This document shows, in pieces, positions 54,331 to 64,000 of a stretch of DNA of 64,000 bases. Location of the stretch: assembly GCA_951802425.1 (NCBI GenBank), contig OX637806.1:1674001-1738000 (forward strand), in the 5' to 3' direction. Position numbers and translations under genes: made by a program. The notes under the pieces were generated by a model that ran no database searches, was not told the DNA's origin, and worked only from the letters and a program-made list of their open reading frames with translations. The stretch's first letter is position 1. The number at the start of each line of letters is the position of its first letter. Origin of the DNA: Clavaria fumosa. Taxonomy: Eukaryota > Basidiomycota > Agaricomycetes > Agaricales > Clavariaceae.

Positions 54331-57300
54331 ATGAAGGCCCTTGTTGACTCCAGGTGCACCAACTGCTTCATGGATTTGGAGTGGGCAAAAGGAGTGGGAC
54401 TGGAGCCATCTCTCCTGCTGAACCCAATCACCATGTATAATGTGGATGGGACACAGAACAGGAATGGAAAGGTCTGGTATGGGATAGAGGTGTTGGTGAG
54501 AGTTGGTGACCACCAGGAGTGGATCCACTTTCTGCTGGGAAAGACCCAGTCCCACAAGGTCATCCTTGGGCATGACTGGCTCAAGTGGCATAACTCAGAT
54601 ATCGACTGGCAGAAGGCAGAGCTGAGCCTTACCCACTGCCCCCCACAGTGTTCCCCATCCCCTTGAGCCCCTGCACCCCTGAAAACGAGTACCCTTGCAT
54701 CCACGAGTATTCTGGACACCCGTTTTCCCAACTCTGGCCCTACCCCCGATTGGCCCAGCTGCTACCCTCTGGTTTTTAGTGAAGCAAAGTGGGATGAGCT
54801 TCCCCGCTCCCGACTGGACTTCGATATTAAAATCGAGTTCAAAAAGGACCCTGAGCACCTCTCCTCCAAGCTATACTCACTGACATGGCAGGAGATGGTG
54901 GAGATGACAGTTGGGTGGATGAGCAGCTCACTTCTGGATGAATCTGGCCCTCAAAATCCCTGTATGCCAGCCCCTTCTTCTTCAAACATGAGAAGGACAA
55001 GCTGCAGCCAATTATTGACTACTCGAGGCTGAATGCACACCTGGTCAAGGACAAGTACCCCCTTCCCTGCATCCGAGACACAGTGGATGTGTGTCACGGT
55101 CCTAACAAGGTTAGCGGTGAAGGGGTTAGCGGAGCGGAGCGGAGATATTCTATCGGAGTCCGGTCGGAGTCCGATATCGGAGAAACGGAGAAGTAAACAA
55201 GAGGAAGAGAGACTTATGGGACTGCGGCCTCAACGTATGTGTTGTGCCACTGCGTATATACGTGTCCCTATTTATCAAACAAGAACAATACCTAAGGGAG
55301 GATCAGAACACAAGTCAAAACTCCGAAATTGATCGGAGTCTGTCAGAGTTGGTCAGAGTTGGTCGGATGACGTGGAGAACATCGAGGACGATGAGGACGA
55401 AAGCTCAGAGATGTTTTTAGGATCAAGAGACGTTAATATTCGAACTAAGGAGCAGGGAGATACAGGTGGAAACTTATACTGCAAGGACAGAGTATAGGAG
55501 TAATGTGAAACAATGTACATATCAAATTACTAGGAGAGTTTCACCACATGTGCCTGTGCAATTTTCATGGAACAAAGAAACAATGACAAAAGCGACTCCC
55601 ATGGGTCAAGGGTATCCTCTCAATAGTAAACAGAATGAGGGGATGGAGGGAAAAGGTTCTAGAACGAAGTCCGAATGGTCCGAAGGTCGGCGGAGTAAAG
55701 TCCGATGAAGATGCGGAGCGGGGCATACGGAGTTACGGCGGAGCGGATCGGAGTTGGTACAGAGCTCGGAGTCCAGGGCGGGGATAGTGCTTATGCAAGC
55801 GGATGGGGTCGTAACAATGTGCTTAAGGGAGCATTGATCTACTCTAAGATTGATGCAAAGGGAGGTTTCCCATCCATGCAGGTCTGGCTGGAGCACCAGC
55901 ACCACTGTGCCTTCTTGACACCTTGTGGACTCTTTGAACCTGCAGTTATGTGGTTTGGACTACAGAATGCCCCTGCTACCTTCCAATGCTTCATGAATCA
56001 CATGTTGAGGGAGGAGATTGCAGGAGGACATGTGAGGGCCTATGTGGATGATGTCATTGTGTTTGCAGAGGACTTGGCTACACACTGGTACTGGATGGAT
56101 CAAGTCTTGAGGAAGTTTGGAGAGAATGGGTTGTGTCTCAAACTCAGTAAATGTGAGTTTGAGAAGAGTGAGATCATCTTCCTGGGGATGAAGATCTCTC
56201 ACAACCAGCTAGAGCATGACCCAGCCAAGGGTGCAGCAGTCCGAGATTGGCCATGTCCTAGGAATGTGAAGGATGTCCAGAGGTTCAATGGGATGTTGAA
56301 CTACCTCCGCTGGCACATCCCGAATCTTTCTGCCCAGGCAAAGCCACTCTTCTGGCTGACTGGGAATGTTCCATGGAAATGGGAGGAGGAGGAGGAAGCA
56401 GCCTTCCAAGATCTCCATCAGGCACTTGTATCAGCCCCAGTCTTGGCTCTGCCTCAGGACAAAGGGAGATGGAAGGTTGAGACCGATGCAAGTAACCTGG
56501 CAGCTGGTGGAGTGCTCTCACAGCAGCAGACAGATGGAACCTGGAGAGTTGTTGACTATATCTCCAAGGCCCTCACTGCAGCTGAGAAGAACTACGATGT
56601 GTATGACAAGGAGTTCTTAGCTGTGATTCGGGCACTTTGCAAGTGGCAGGCATACCTCATTGGAGTGGATGAGACGATTGAGATCTGGATGGACCATGCG
56701 AACCTCCAGTACTTCCGGAAGCCCCAGAAGTTGAAACCAAGACAGGTCTGTTGGGTTGGGGAGCTCCAGTGCTTTGACTTTGAGATAAAGTATCGCACTG
56801 GCAAGTCAAACACAAAGGCAGACACACTCTCCTGGAGACCAGACTATGGAGAGATGGTGGAGGAGGATGCACTGGTGCAGGTTTTCCCAGAAACGGAGGT
56901 CTGTGTGTCATTCACATCAGAAATGGAGATGCTACTCCAGAAAAATAGCGTGGTACACATACAGAAGCCGGAGGAGCTTGATGATGAGTGGACACAAGAT
57001 CATGCTGGACTCTGGCAAAAGGGGATAGTCACCTGGGTCCCCCTAGGAGCTTGTGAGGCTGTCCTCAAGTTTGAGCATGACCTCCCTACTGCTGGACACC
57101 CTGGGCCCTGGAAGTTGAGAGCAGCACTAGTGAAGGGTTATTGGTGGCTGGACATGGTGAAAGATGCAGATTGGTATGCCCAGGGGTGTGAGACCTGCCA
57201 GCAGACAAAGCCCGACTGTACCAAGTGTGCTGCCCCCCTGCACCCCCACCCTGTTCCTGATGGTCCCTGGTCAGTGATCTCATGGGACATAGTTGGTCCC

Positions 57301-58296
57301 CTCCCCCTCTCCCATGGACATAATGCCATCCTTGTCATCATTGACAAGTTCACAAAACAGACACTGCTCAAGGTGATCGGACTTGACCTCATGGGACTTG
57401 GAGCAGCGCGTCTCCTCTGAGATTGAGTGTTTTGGGACCATGGAGTCCCTCATAAGGTCATGAGTGACCGAGGCTCCCAGTTTGTGTCTCGGTTCATGAA
57501 GGAGTTCTACTCTATGATCCAAGTAAAGGCAAACCCGAGTACGGCCTTCCACCCACAGACTGATGGGCAGACAGAGCAGGCAAATCAGGAGATGGAGATC
57601 TATCTCTGGGCCTATGTGAACCACCTCCAGGATGATTGGGCCGAGTGGTTGTCAACTGCTGAGTTTGCTCTTAACAATTGTGAGCACTCTGCGACAGGAC
57701 AGATGCCTTTCTTCCTTGATTATGGATGACACCCTTGGAATGGGGGACTCCACCCACCTTCTGAGGTGAACCCGGCAGTGGACAAGTGGATGGCTAAGCT
57801 CACAGAGTCCTGAAGAGCAGCCAAGGAGGTGATGGAGAAAGCGGTGGCAGCGATGAAGAAGAGCTATGATAAGGGGAAATGCCTGAGTCAGGAGTACTCT
57901 GAGGGAGATCTGGTCTGGCTGGATACTAGAAACTTGAAGATGGACTGGCCCTCTAAAAAGCTTGACAACAAGAGAGCAGGCCCCTTCGCAGTTGAGGAGA
58001 AGGTGGGACCTGCTGGGTATCGCCTCAAGCTCCCTCGGGCCTGGCGCATCCATTGGGTCTTCAACGAGTTGCTGTTGACACCATACCATCCCCCTTCCTT
58101 CCCTTCCCAGAATCTGCCTCCCCCTCCACCCCCTACAATTGACGATGACCACCTGGAGTACAACGTGGAGGCAATCCTTGATGTCAAGAAGGTGGGGCAT
58201 GGGGTGAAGTACTTGGTGAAGTGGTTGGGATACCCAGTGGAGGAAAACACTTGGGAGCCCTGTAGGAACCTCACCAACATAGTGCTGCTGCTCCGG
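54331..58296 (+). pseudogene. pol: Pol remnant of element 2 (protease to chromodomain)
   Basis: Protease region at about 54331-54620 (ALVDSRCTNCFMDLEW; the usual DSG is DSR). The RT start reads FFFKHEKDKLQPIIDYSRLN and breaks at the solo LTR, then continues LKGALIYSKIDAKGGF with the catalytic motif AYVDDVIVF. RNase H (VETDASNLAAGGVL), an HHCC region (TAGHPGPW ... CETCQQTK), and the integrase core (ISWDIVGPLP, MSDRGSQFVS, QTEQANQEME) follow. A chromodomain (VKYLVKWLGYPVEENTWEP) lies at about 58155-58275. Stops, all TGA, at 57418, 57424, 57727 and 57811. Codon use is poor in CpG, unlike element 1, consistent with greater age. Confidence 0.85.
55092..55816 (+). mobile_element. Solo LTR of family B inside element 2 RT
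   Basis: 725 bp, TGTCACGGTC ... GGTCGTAACA, flanked by the 5-bp duplication ATGTG (55087-55091 and 55817-55821). It splits the RT frame at DTVDV|LKGA. A recombination product of a full element. Rich in CGGAGTCCG-like words that are decayed in the older copy at 51548. Confidence 0.88.
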
Positions 58297-59214
58297 TGTA
58301 GTGGGTATTACGGTTCTTGCTGCAACTGCTTGATTACAGTCAAGTCCTTCAGGGGTTCCTGTAAGGCGTTAGAGATTCACCAAACACCCTTGAGGATGTG
58401 GAGTATGAATTCAAAATGTGTGAGAAATAGAAATATACGGTGTCCGGGATATTCTGCTATGTGTCCGATAAAATCCGATAAGGATGGTGCGATAAGACGA
58501 AGGGCCGGCAACGACGGAGGCCAGCGGATCGAAGGTTGCGACGACGGGTGAGCTTAGGTGAGGTTTCTAACAGAGAGAAGGGGTTCAGAAAGCTGTATTT
58601 CAGAGAGGTCTGGAGTGTACTTAAGTACAGTTCTGTAAGTACAGCAAATTGGAATGTACGGAAATGTCCGGAAAACACATGGAACAGCGCCATGTCGCGT
58701 GAAGGGTTACATGAAGGAGTTATATCACAAGGGAAATGAGTAGCTCGGAGGAATGAAATGTCCGATAACTAGCAAATGTCCGGACCGCTCATAAACTGAA
58801 GGAAAGTGGGGCTGGTACAGCAAAGGGGTACTAAGAACAATGGACAAGGTACTGCAAAGGGTTTGAAACGTTTAAACGATTGAATGGTTGAAAGGGATCA
58901 TAATATGAAATTTACAGCATGGTATATGAAATAAAGGAATGGGAATGGAATAGTGTGTATGTCGAGCGCTGACCGTGCTGGAGAGGTGAAATAGAGAGGC
59001 GTGGGCGGTGTGTGAGAGCGGTGGGCTGTGATCGTCACGGGGGATTGAAGACCGAAGTGTCCGACATCGGACATGTATCGGATACTATCGGTCGTTATCG
59101 GACGGTGTCGGATCGTTATCGGTTCGTATCGCACGTAATTTCTTTGGATCGCAAAACATCCGGATAGTCGGTATCTGTCATGTTTCCGTGTTTAGATCGC
59201 ATATGGTCCTTACA
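58297..59214 (-). repeat. 3' LTR of element 3
   Basis: 918 bp; in element orientation it begins TGTAAGGACC and ends CCCACTACA. Rich in CGGA/TCCG words. Boundary inferred from TG...CA ends and from GGGAGAA (purine-rich) directly upstream in element orientation. The other LTR is needed for confirmation. Confidence 0.7.
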
Positions 59215-59371
59215 TTCTCCCGGGGGCTGAAAATGCAACCGCCCTCGGTTGCAACCAAACAAGGCCAAATAACGGTTTGTTGATCGTGAAGTACGCGTCG
59301 TGTGGGTGCACATAGGTCCAAACACACCCTTGTGTTTTCTCCAGCGACAGCAACACGTCAACTCTCCGACA
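59215..59371 (+). promoter_or_regulatory. Region between element 3 LTR and antisense gene start
   Basis: 157 bp holding the purine tract (as complement) and then the start region of the plus-strand gene. It includes a short hairpin, GCAACCG ... CGGTTGC. The promoter of the antisense gene must be here or in the LTR. Confidence 0.4.
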
Positions 59372-60927
59372 ATGGAAAACTTCGATTCTTCAATCTTTCG
59401 AAACGCAGTCCAGGCGATGACCGAGGCGCAGGCCATGGCGCCGGGCGAGGAGTTGCCGGATCGGGGGCAGGATGGAGAGTGCGCGGAGTGGGTGGGGACG
59501 TATGCGGGTGACGCGGTGCGTGAACGAGAATCTTTCGTACTTTTTTTTTTTGTATCGCACTGACAACGTTTTTAGGACGATTTTCTTGCCGGATATGTGG
59601 CAGCGATCGACGACGACGTGGAGGTGGACGAGGGACTCGTCCGGGTCGCGCGAAGGCTCAAGAAGTGGCGGAAGCTCCGCGGGGACGAGTGGTCCGCTGA
59701 GCGGACGAGAAGGCGGGAGGAGGTCGAGGCCGAGAAACAGCGCACGAGCGAGGAGAGGGCGGCTACTGAGCGGGCCGCAGCAGAGGCGGAGGCGGAGGAG
59801 AGGCGGGCGGAGGCGGCGAGGGCTGCCGAGAAGAGGGCGCGCCTTGCCCGGGCGCGCTTAATTGTCGTAAGTGACAGCGACGACGAGGGCGAGGCGGCGG
59901 CGGCGGCAACAACGACGACGACGGGAGCGGCGGAGTCCGGTGCAGCGGCGGTAACAACGACGACGATATCACCGGACGCCGGAGAGCTGCGTGTGGACGA
60001 GGTGGCGGCAGGGGAGGATCCGGACGGTCATCGGACCGTGTGGGGAACCGACGGGGTGACGCCCGTCGGTGTTATCGAGGCGGCGGCGGTGAGTGCGGTG
60101 GCCGGGGGAGGCGAGCAGTCGGTGGAGGAGCCGATGTTCGTGCACCGGGACGGTGCGCGGATGATGGCGACTCCGGTGTGGGTGGAGATCGCGAGGCGGA
60201 AGGCAGCGGAGCGAGGGCGAGGGAGGAGAGGCGGGGCGAAGAGCGACATAGAGTCCCGGGCTGCGCGGCAGCCTGGAGATAAGGTGAGTGGTTAATTAAG
60301 ATATGTGAGGCTTTTTCGACGTCTGATATAATGATTAGGAGCACGTTCCGGGGTGCAAGGAGTGCACCCGGAAGTGGCGGGCGTGCTACGGAGTGGAGGG
60401 GATAGCGTGCCGGTGGTGCCGGACGTATAAGGTATCGTGCAGTCTGTCGGCTGTGCGAGGTAAGTGGTATTCTTTTTATTTTTCATGATGAGACAAATGA
60501 TAGGTGTGTTTCAGGAGCGAAAACAGAGAGAGCGGCGGTGTCCGGAACGGAAGGTATGTCGAGAAGGTATCGGGTCCGCATTTGCTAACGTATCGGAACA
60601 GGTCCGAAGGCGGCGGGAGCGAGCGGAAGTAAGAGGCCGAGGCGAGGTGCGACGCGGGTACCGGTTCGCGAGGAGACGACGCCGGAGGAGGAGGACGAGA
60701 TTGAGGAGGATACCAGTGTGGAGCTGGTGGAGGAGCCGCCGGCAAAGAAGAAGAAGGCGGAGGCGGGACCAAGTCGGAAGGGTAAGGAGCGGGAGGTGGC
60801 GCGAGGGGTGTCCGGGAGGGAGGCGCTCGATAGGGCGCTGGAGATGATGGAGAGGGGGGCGGACCAGGTGAAGGCCGGAGCGGAGCTGCTCCGGATGCTC
60901 CTCCTTGGCGAGTCGTCCTCTAAGTAA
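59372..60927 (+). CDS. Antisense spliced gene inside element 3: Zn2Cys6-motif protein
   Basis: Exons 59372..59515, 59576..60283, 60339..60459, 60515..60553, 60602..60927 give 445 aa, intact. The N-terminal 50 residues are acidic. A long Ala/Glu/Arg helix (about 75-130, probable coiled coil) is followed by an acidic, Thr-rich linker. Exon 3 encodes Cys290-x2-Cys-x6-Cys300-x7-Cys308-x2-Cys-x6-Cys318, exactly the spacing of fungal Zn(II)2Cys6 (Gal4-type) clusters, with many basic residues. A basic stretch (GSKRPRRG), an acidic stretch, a possible NLS (PPAKKKKAE) and an amphipathic C-terminal helix follow. It is tail-to-tail with pol (232 bp apart). A nuclear DNA-binding role is inference; the motif is central, not N-terminal as in most Gal4-type factors. 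Confidence 0.8.
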
Positions 60928-61067
60928 ATATTTTGTTTTTGTTTTTATATATGTTTTTCTTTTTCTATTTGGTATGGTATGTCGTGTGGGATAAGTGAGG
61001 AATGTGAGAATGTGAGAAAATGGTTGAAAGAACGTCGGGTATAAAGTTTGGACTTGTCCGAAATTTC

Positions 61068-61069
<2 letters not shown>

Positions 61070-61101
<32 letters not shown>
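61070..61101 (-). repeat. Poly(T) tract of 32 bp
   Basis: An uninterrupted T run on the plus strand (A run on the minus strand) between the stops of the antisense gene and pol of element 3. May help termination or be a trace of polyadenylated RNA. Confidence 0.85.
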
Positions 61102-61102
<1 letters not shown>

Positions 61103-61159
61103 AAGGTGTGAATCAATGTGAAGTATAGAAAAATGAAGGATATGATGGAGAAAAAATAC

Positions 61160-64000
61160 TTAATGGCGAGGCCGAAGGTTCCGGGTTGCTCCGGAGCGTT
61201 GCGGACGAGTTTCTGCAGTGTCGTCGTCGGTGGTTTCATTATCGGATTCATCGGATAGGTCAGCCGCTTGGTTTTGCTCATCTTCTCTGTCGATAGAGTT
61301 GGGTGACGCCTCGTGTATTTGATAGGGAGAGATGTCCTCGTTTATCTCCGTCGTTTGGTCGATGATAGAAGTGACCGGAATCGATGTTTGCGACCTCGGA
61401 TAGTAGGGAATGATGCGGAAAGCTGCGTAGTGGATTTTGGAAACGGCGCCGTCGAGTTCCGAGAGAATATAGGCGCCATATTGTGTTCGGCGAACGACGA
61501 TCATCAGTCCGAAGAATCGCGGTTTTGTTTTTCAATTTAATTCCATTTCAACGGCCGAATTGCGGATCAATACCAACGATCCGGGTTGGAAGTCGTAGTC
61601 GATAATAGACTTCCGGTGTGCGTCGATGAACTGCTTGACAGATTGTTTGCGGGCAGCGAGCACTTTATCGGCGATTGTTGCTAGATCTTCTTCTCGTTTT
61701 TGCAGTTGGCGGGCACGAAGGGCTATCAGTTCCGGAGTGGTCATCGGGGCGTCGGCGGTCGGAATTAAATATGTTGCTTCGGATATGTCGAAGGGGAAAA
61801 GCGGTTCGACGCCATGTGCGATGTAAAATGGGGAGTGGCCGGTGGACCGTTGGATCGTGGTTCGTTCTGCCCAAATGACTGAGGGTAAAACGTCCGGCCA
61901 TTTCGATTCGTCTCCATCTGCTGCTTTGATTAACGACTCACGGACCGATCGATGGGCACGTTCGATGACGCCGTTAGCGCGGGAGTTGTATCCGGATATA
62001 CGGATGTGATGGATTCCGTACCGTTTCTTAAGGAAATCGAGGGCTTTGATAAATGGGGCTCCGTTATCCGTGATAATCTCTTCTACTGCTCCCCATCGGC
62101 ATAGTATATCTTCGAATATGAAGGTTCCGAGAAGTCGGGCGGTCTCGTTTCGTAGCGGTCTTGCTTCCGGATATGCGGATAACGAGCATCGGGCGTGGAC
62201 GAGAAGTCGGAAACCGCGGGCTCTTGGTAGGAACATAGTATCAATGTGCGCTCGACGGAAAAGACCGGCCGGTGTGGCGACCGTCGGTGGAATGAAGATC
62301 TTCCGGATTTGCCGAGTTTGGCATTGGTGACAAGTTTTGACAAACCATTTTACGTCTTGATCCAGCACCGGCCACCAGAACCGATTTAGAATACGTGTCC
62401 GGATAACGTAAACGCCTTTGTGGCCGAGTGAATCGTGTGCCTCTGTGATAATTGCGAGACGTTTGTGGTCCGGAGGTACTACTTGGTGGTATCCGTTAGG
62501 TCGGCGACGCCATAATTTGTCATCTAGGATGAAGAACTCGGATGCGGAGCGGACCAGTCGTCGGAACTGGTTTGCGTCAATGCCGGAGGGACGGATCGGG
62601 TTTCGAAGGAAAGATTCAATTTTGCGAATCTGTTCTTCTCTTTTGTTTGCTGCATCGGATCGGGGTATAAGGACGGCGGAAGATTCGTTCGGGGTCGGTG
62701 ATTCCTCGGGTGGTACCGTCGAATTGAGTAGCGTCGATCCTGTGTAAACTTTGAAGCGAGTATGGGTGATGCCGGCGAGTCGTGTCTCGGATGTGTAGGA
62801 AGCGTCCGGTGCTCGATTCATGTGTTCCATGGCGAATACGTAGCTCCGATCGATCCATTCTTCGTGATCTTCAGACTCGGTATCTTCTTCACCATCTGCG
62901 GCACGTCGGCGTGATAGTCCGTCGGCTCCGGTGTGCTTATCTGCGGGAATATGAACAAGATCGAAATCGAAGAGTAGTATACCGGCAATCCATCGATTCA
63001 TGGCAGCGTTGGGTTGAATGTCCGGATTGTTTAGCATACCCTTAATGAACTTCGCGTCCATTTCGACAGTAAATTTCGGAAGGCCTATAAGGTAAATCCG
63101 GTACGACCGAAGTGCGCGGAAGAGTCCGTATAATTCGATTTTTGCTTGTGAGTATCGGGCCTCGCGTTCGTTCCAGGTAATGGAGCCAAAGCGGGAGGGA
63201 TATCGTATTCCATCTTCTCCAATTTGGAAGAGTGCGAAACCAATGGCGATATTTGATGAGTCGACGGCGAGGATTACGGGTTGTCCGGAGCGGTAGTCGA
63301 TTGGTCGGATGGCGGATGAGTTCAGAATCGCGTGTTTGAGTCGGTCCATCGAGTTTTGTTCTTCTTTTTCGAATCTGAATGGCACGTCCTTGCGAGTTAG
63401 ACTGACAAGAGGTCGGGCAAGTACGGCGTAGTTTTTAATGAATATCCGGAGTAGTCCGCAAACCCCTAAAAATGATCGGACATCGGTCAGGGTTTTGCAA
63501 GGAGGCCAGTCCCGGATACGCTGAACGTTGGAGGCATCCGGAACTCGTCCTTCGTATGTGCACGTATGTCCGGTAACGACTGCTTCGGGAACGCAAATTG
63601 TCGTTTTCTTGCCGTTAAAGGTTCCTCCGACTTTCTTGATTCGTTGGAGCACCCGGTTGACGTTATTTAAATGCTCCCAAACAAATCGTCGTATTTGCGG
63701 ATTCTCAGGGATCGTCTCGTAGGTGCCGTCCGGAAGCTCGTATCGGGTTTCCGGGCCCTTGATCGCTACATCGTCTACAAATGGGATGGTTACGTGCGGA
63801 ATTTCATCTTGTAGAACATGCGTGACGTCTCCATGCATAATCTGCGTTGCGTTGGTGTATCCCATGGGGACGCAGGTGAGCCGTTTTGCTCCGAGAGGGG
63901 TTTGAAACGTGGTGAGGTCTCGGCTTCGTTCGTCCAGAGACCGCTGATCGAAGGAGACGAAAAGGTCGAGTGATCCGTAACATCCGCGTCCGGCGAATGA
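61160..64000 (-). CDS. pol: Pol of element 3 (RT, RNase H, integrase), partial, one in-frame TGA
   Basis: Open from the window end to a TGA at 61532-61534, then in the same frame to TAA at 61160. RT enters near its middle (TPLGAKRLTCVPMGYTNA) with the catalytic motif PFVDDVAIKG (F-V-D-D). RNase H has AVDSSNIAIGFALF; the integrase zinc region is LGHKG ... CHQC; the DDE core is AHIDTMFLP, IITDNGAPF, VIERAHRSVR. After the TGA the sequence continues KTKPRFFGLMIVVRRTQYG, so the stop is within pol, and CGA to TGA is likely. The C-terminus is acidic and ends RPRH; no chromodomain seen. The RT motif and tail mark it as a lineage different from elements 1 and 2. Confidence 0.88.

Larger units (their letters stand above)
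52892..58296 (+). mobile_element. Element 2: decayed Ty3/gypsy chromovirus with nested insertions
   Basis: Contains gag and pol remnants in one orientation, interrupted by a MITE (53625-53940), a solo LTR (55092-55816) and element 3 (from 58297). Its own LTRs were not identified: the left one is unclear upstream of 52892 and the right end lies beyond element 3, outside the window. Many in-frame TGA codons. Confidence 0.85.
58297..64000 (-). mobile_element. Element 3: Ty3/gypsy element with antisense Zn2Cys6 gene (continues beyond window)
   Basis: Oriented leftward: its 3' LTR is 58297-59214, and pol reads from the window end down to 61160. Between them a spliced gene lies on the plus strand. 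It inserted just after the element 2 chromodomain. gag and the 5' LTR are outside the window. Apart from one TGA near the pol end, its frame is open. Confidence 0.88.

Noticed and set aside
1..64000. tRNA or rRNA genes
   Set aside because: I looked for T-loop words and cloverleaf pairing by eye and found no convincing case; a tRNAscan run would be needed to exclude them.

Overview
The window is nuclear DNA of a filamentous basidiomycete, most likely an Agaricomycete. The genes carry many short introns (about 45-70 bp), some exons of only 18-39 nt, and variable GT donors. The protein families fit a basidiomycete: CAP59-, CAP64- and CAP10-like glycan genes, a STE6-type a-pheromone exporter, fungal PTPA, SURF6/RRP14 and a 75 kDa complex I subunit. 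Exon models were built by hand from reading frame, splice phase and conserved motifs. Every multi-exon host model below closes in frame.

Left part (1-35.6 kb), host genes: a hypothetical protein (-); CAP59/CMT1-like GT69 mannosyltransferase (+); CAP64-like SGNH-type protein (-); SURF6/RRP14 (+); PTPA (-); NDUFS1 (+); CAP10-like GT90 (-); AMSH-like JAMM deubiquitinase (+); STE6-like ABC exporter (-); a secreted protein with weak PC-esterase resemblance (+); a low-complexity hypothetical protein (-); cytosolic arginyl-tRNA synthetase (-); and a 26-exon MDR-type full ABC transporter (+). Three relatives of Cryptococcus capsule genes lie within 14.3 kb, so a shared role in cell-surface glycan assembly is plausible.

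Right part (35.6-64 kb), transposon-derived DNA: (1) A complete 10.8 kb Ty3/gypsy chromovirus (37364-48199) has near-identical LTRs, a 5-bp target duplication (GCACA), gag, and a pol in the -1 frame broken by five TGA codons. Its primer site is complementary to the predicted 5' end of its own transcript, as in Tf1-type self-priming. (2) 48.2-52.9 kb holds simple repeats and LTR fragments. (3) A decayed second gypsy element (about 52.9-58.3 kb) is interrupted by a hairpin MITE in its gag zinc knuckle, by a solo LTR in its RT, and by (4) a third gypsy element (58297 to beyond the window end) in the opposite orientation.

The most notable feature is that elements 1 and 3, which are clearly different lineages, both carry a multi-exon gene on the antisense strand. 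It sits tail-to-tail with pol and starts next to the polypurine tract and 3' LTR. The element 3 gene encodes a perfect Zn2Cys6 (Gal4-type) cysteine pattern. The element 1 gene encodes a coiled-coil protein with what look like remnants of such a motif, and four consecutive exons of 63, 84, 63 and 63 nt (3 or 4 heptads each), all in phase 1. I know of no description of such a cargo gene class. Nearly all LTR differences in element 1, and most premature stops whose ancestral codon can be guessed in all three elements, look like CpG to TpG/CpA transitions, as expected for methylated or RIP-like silenced repeats.
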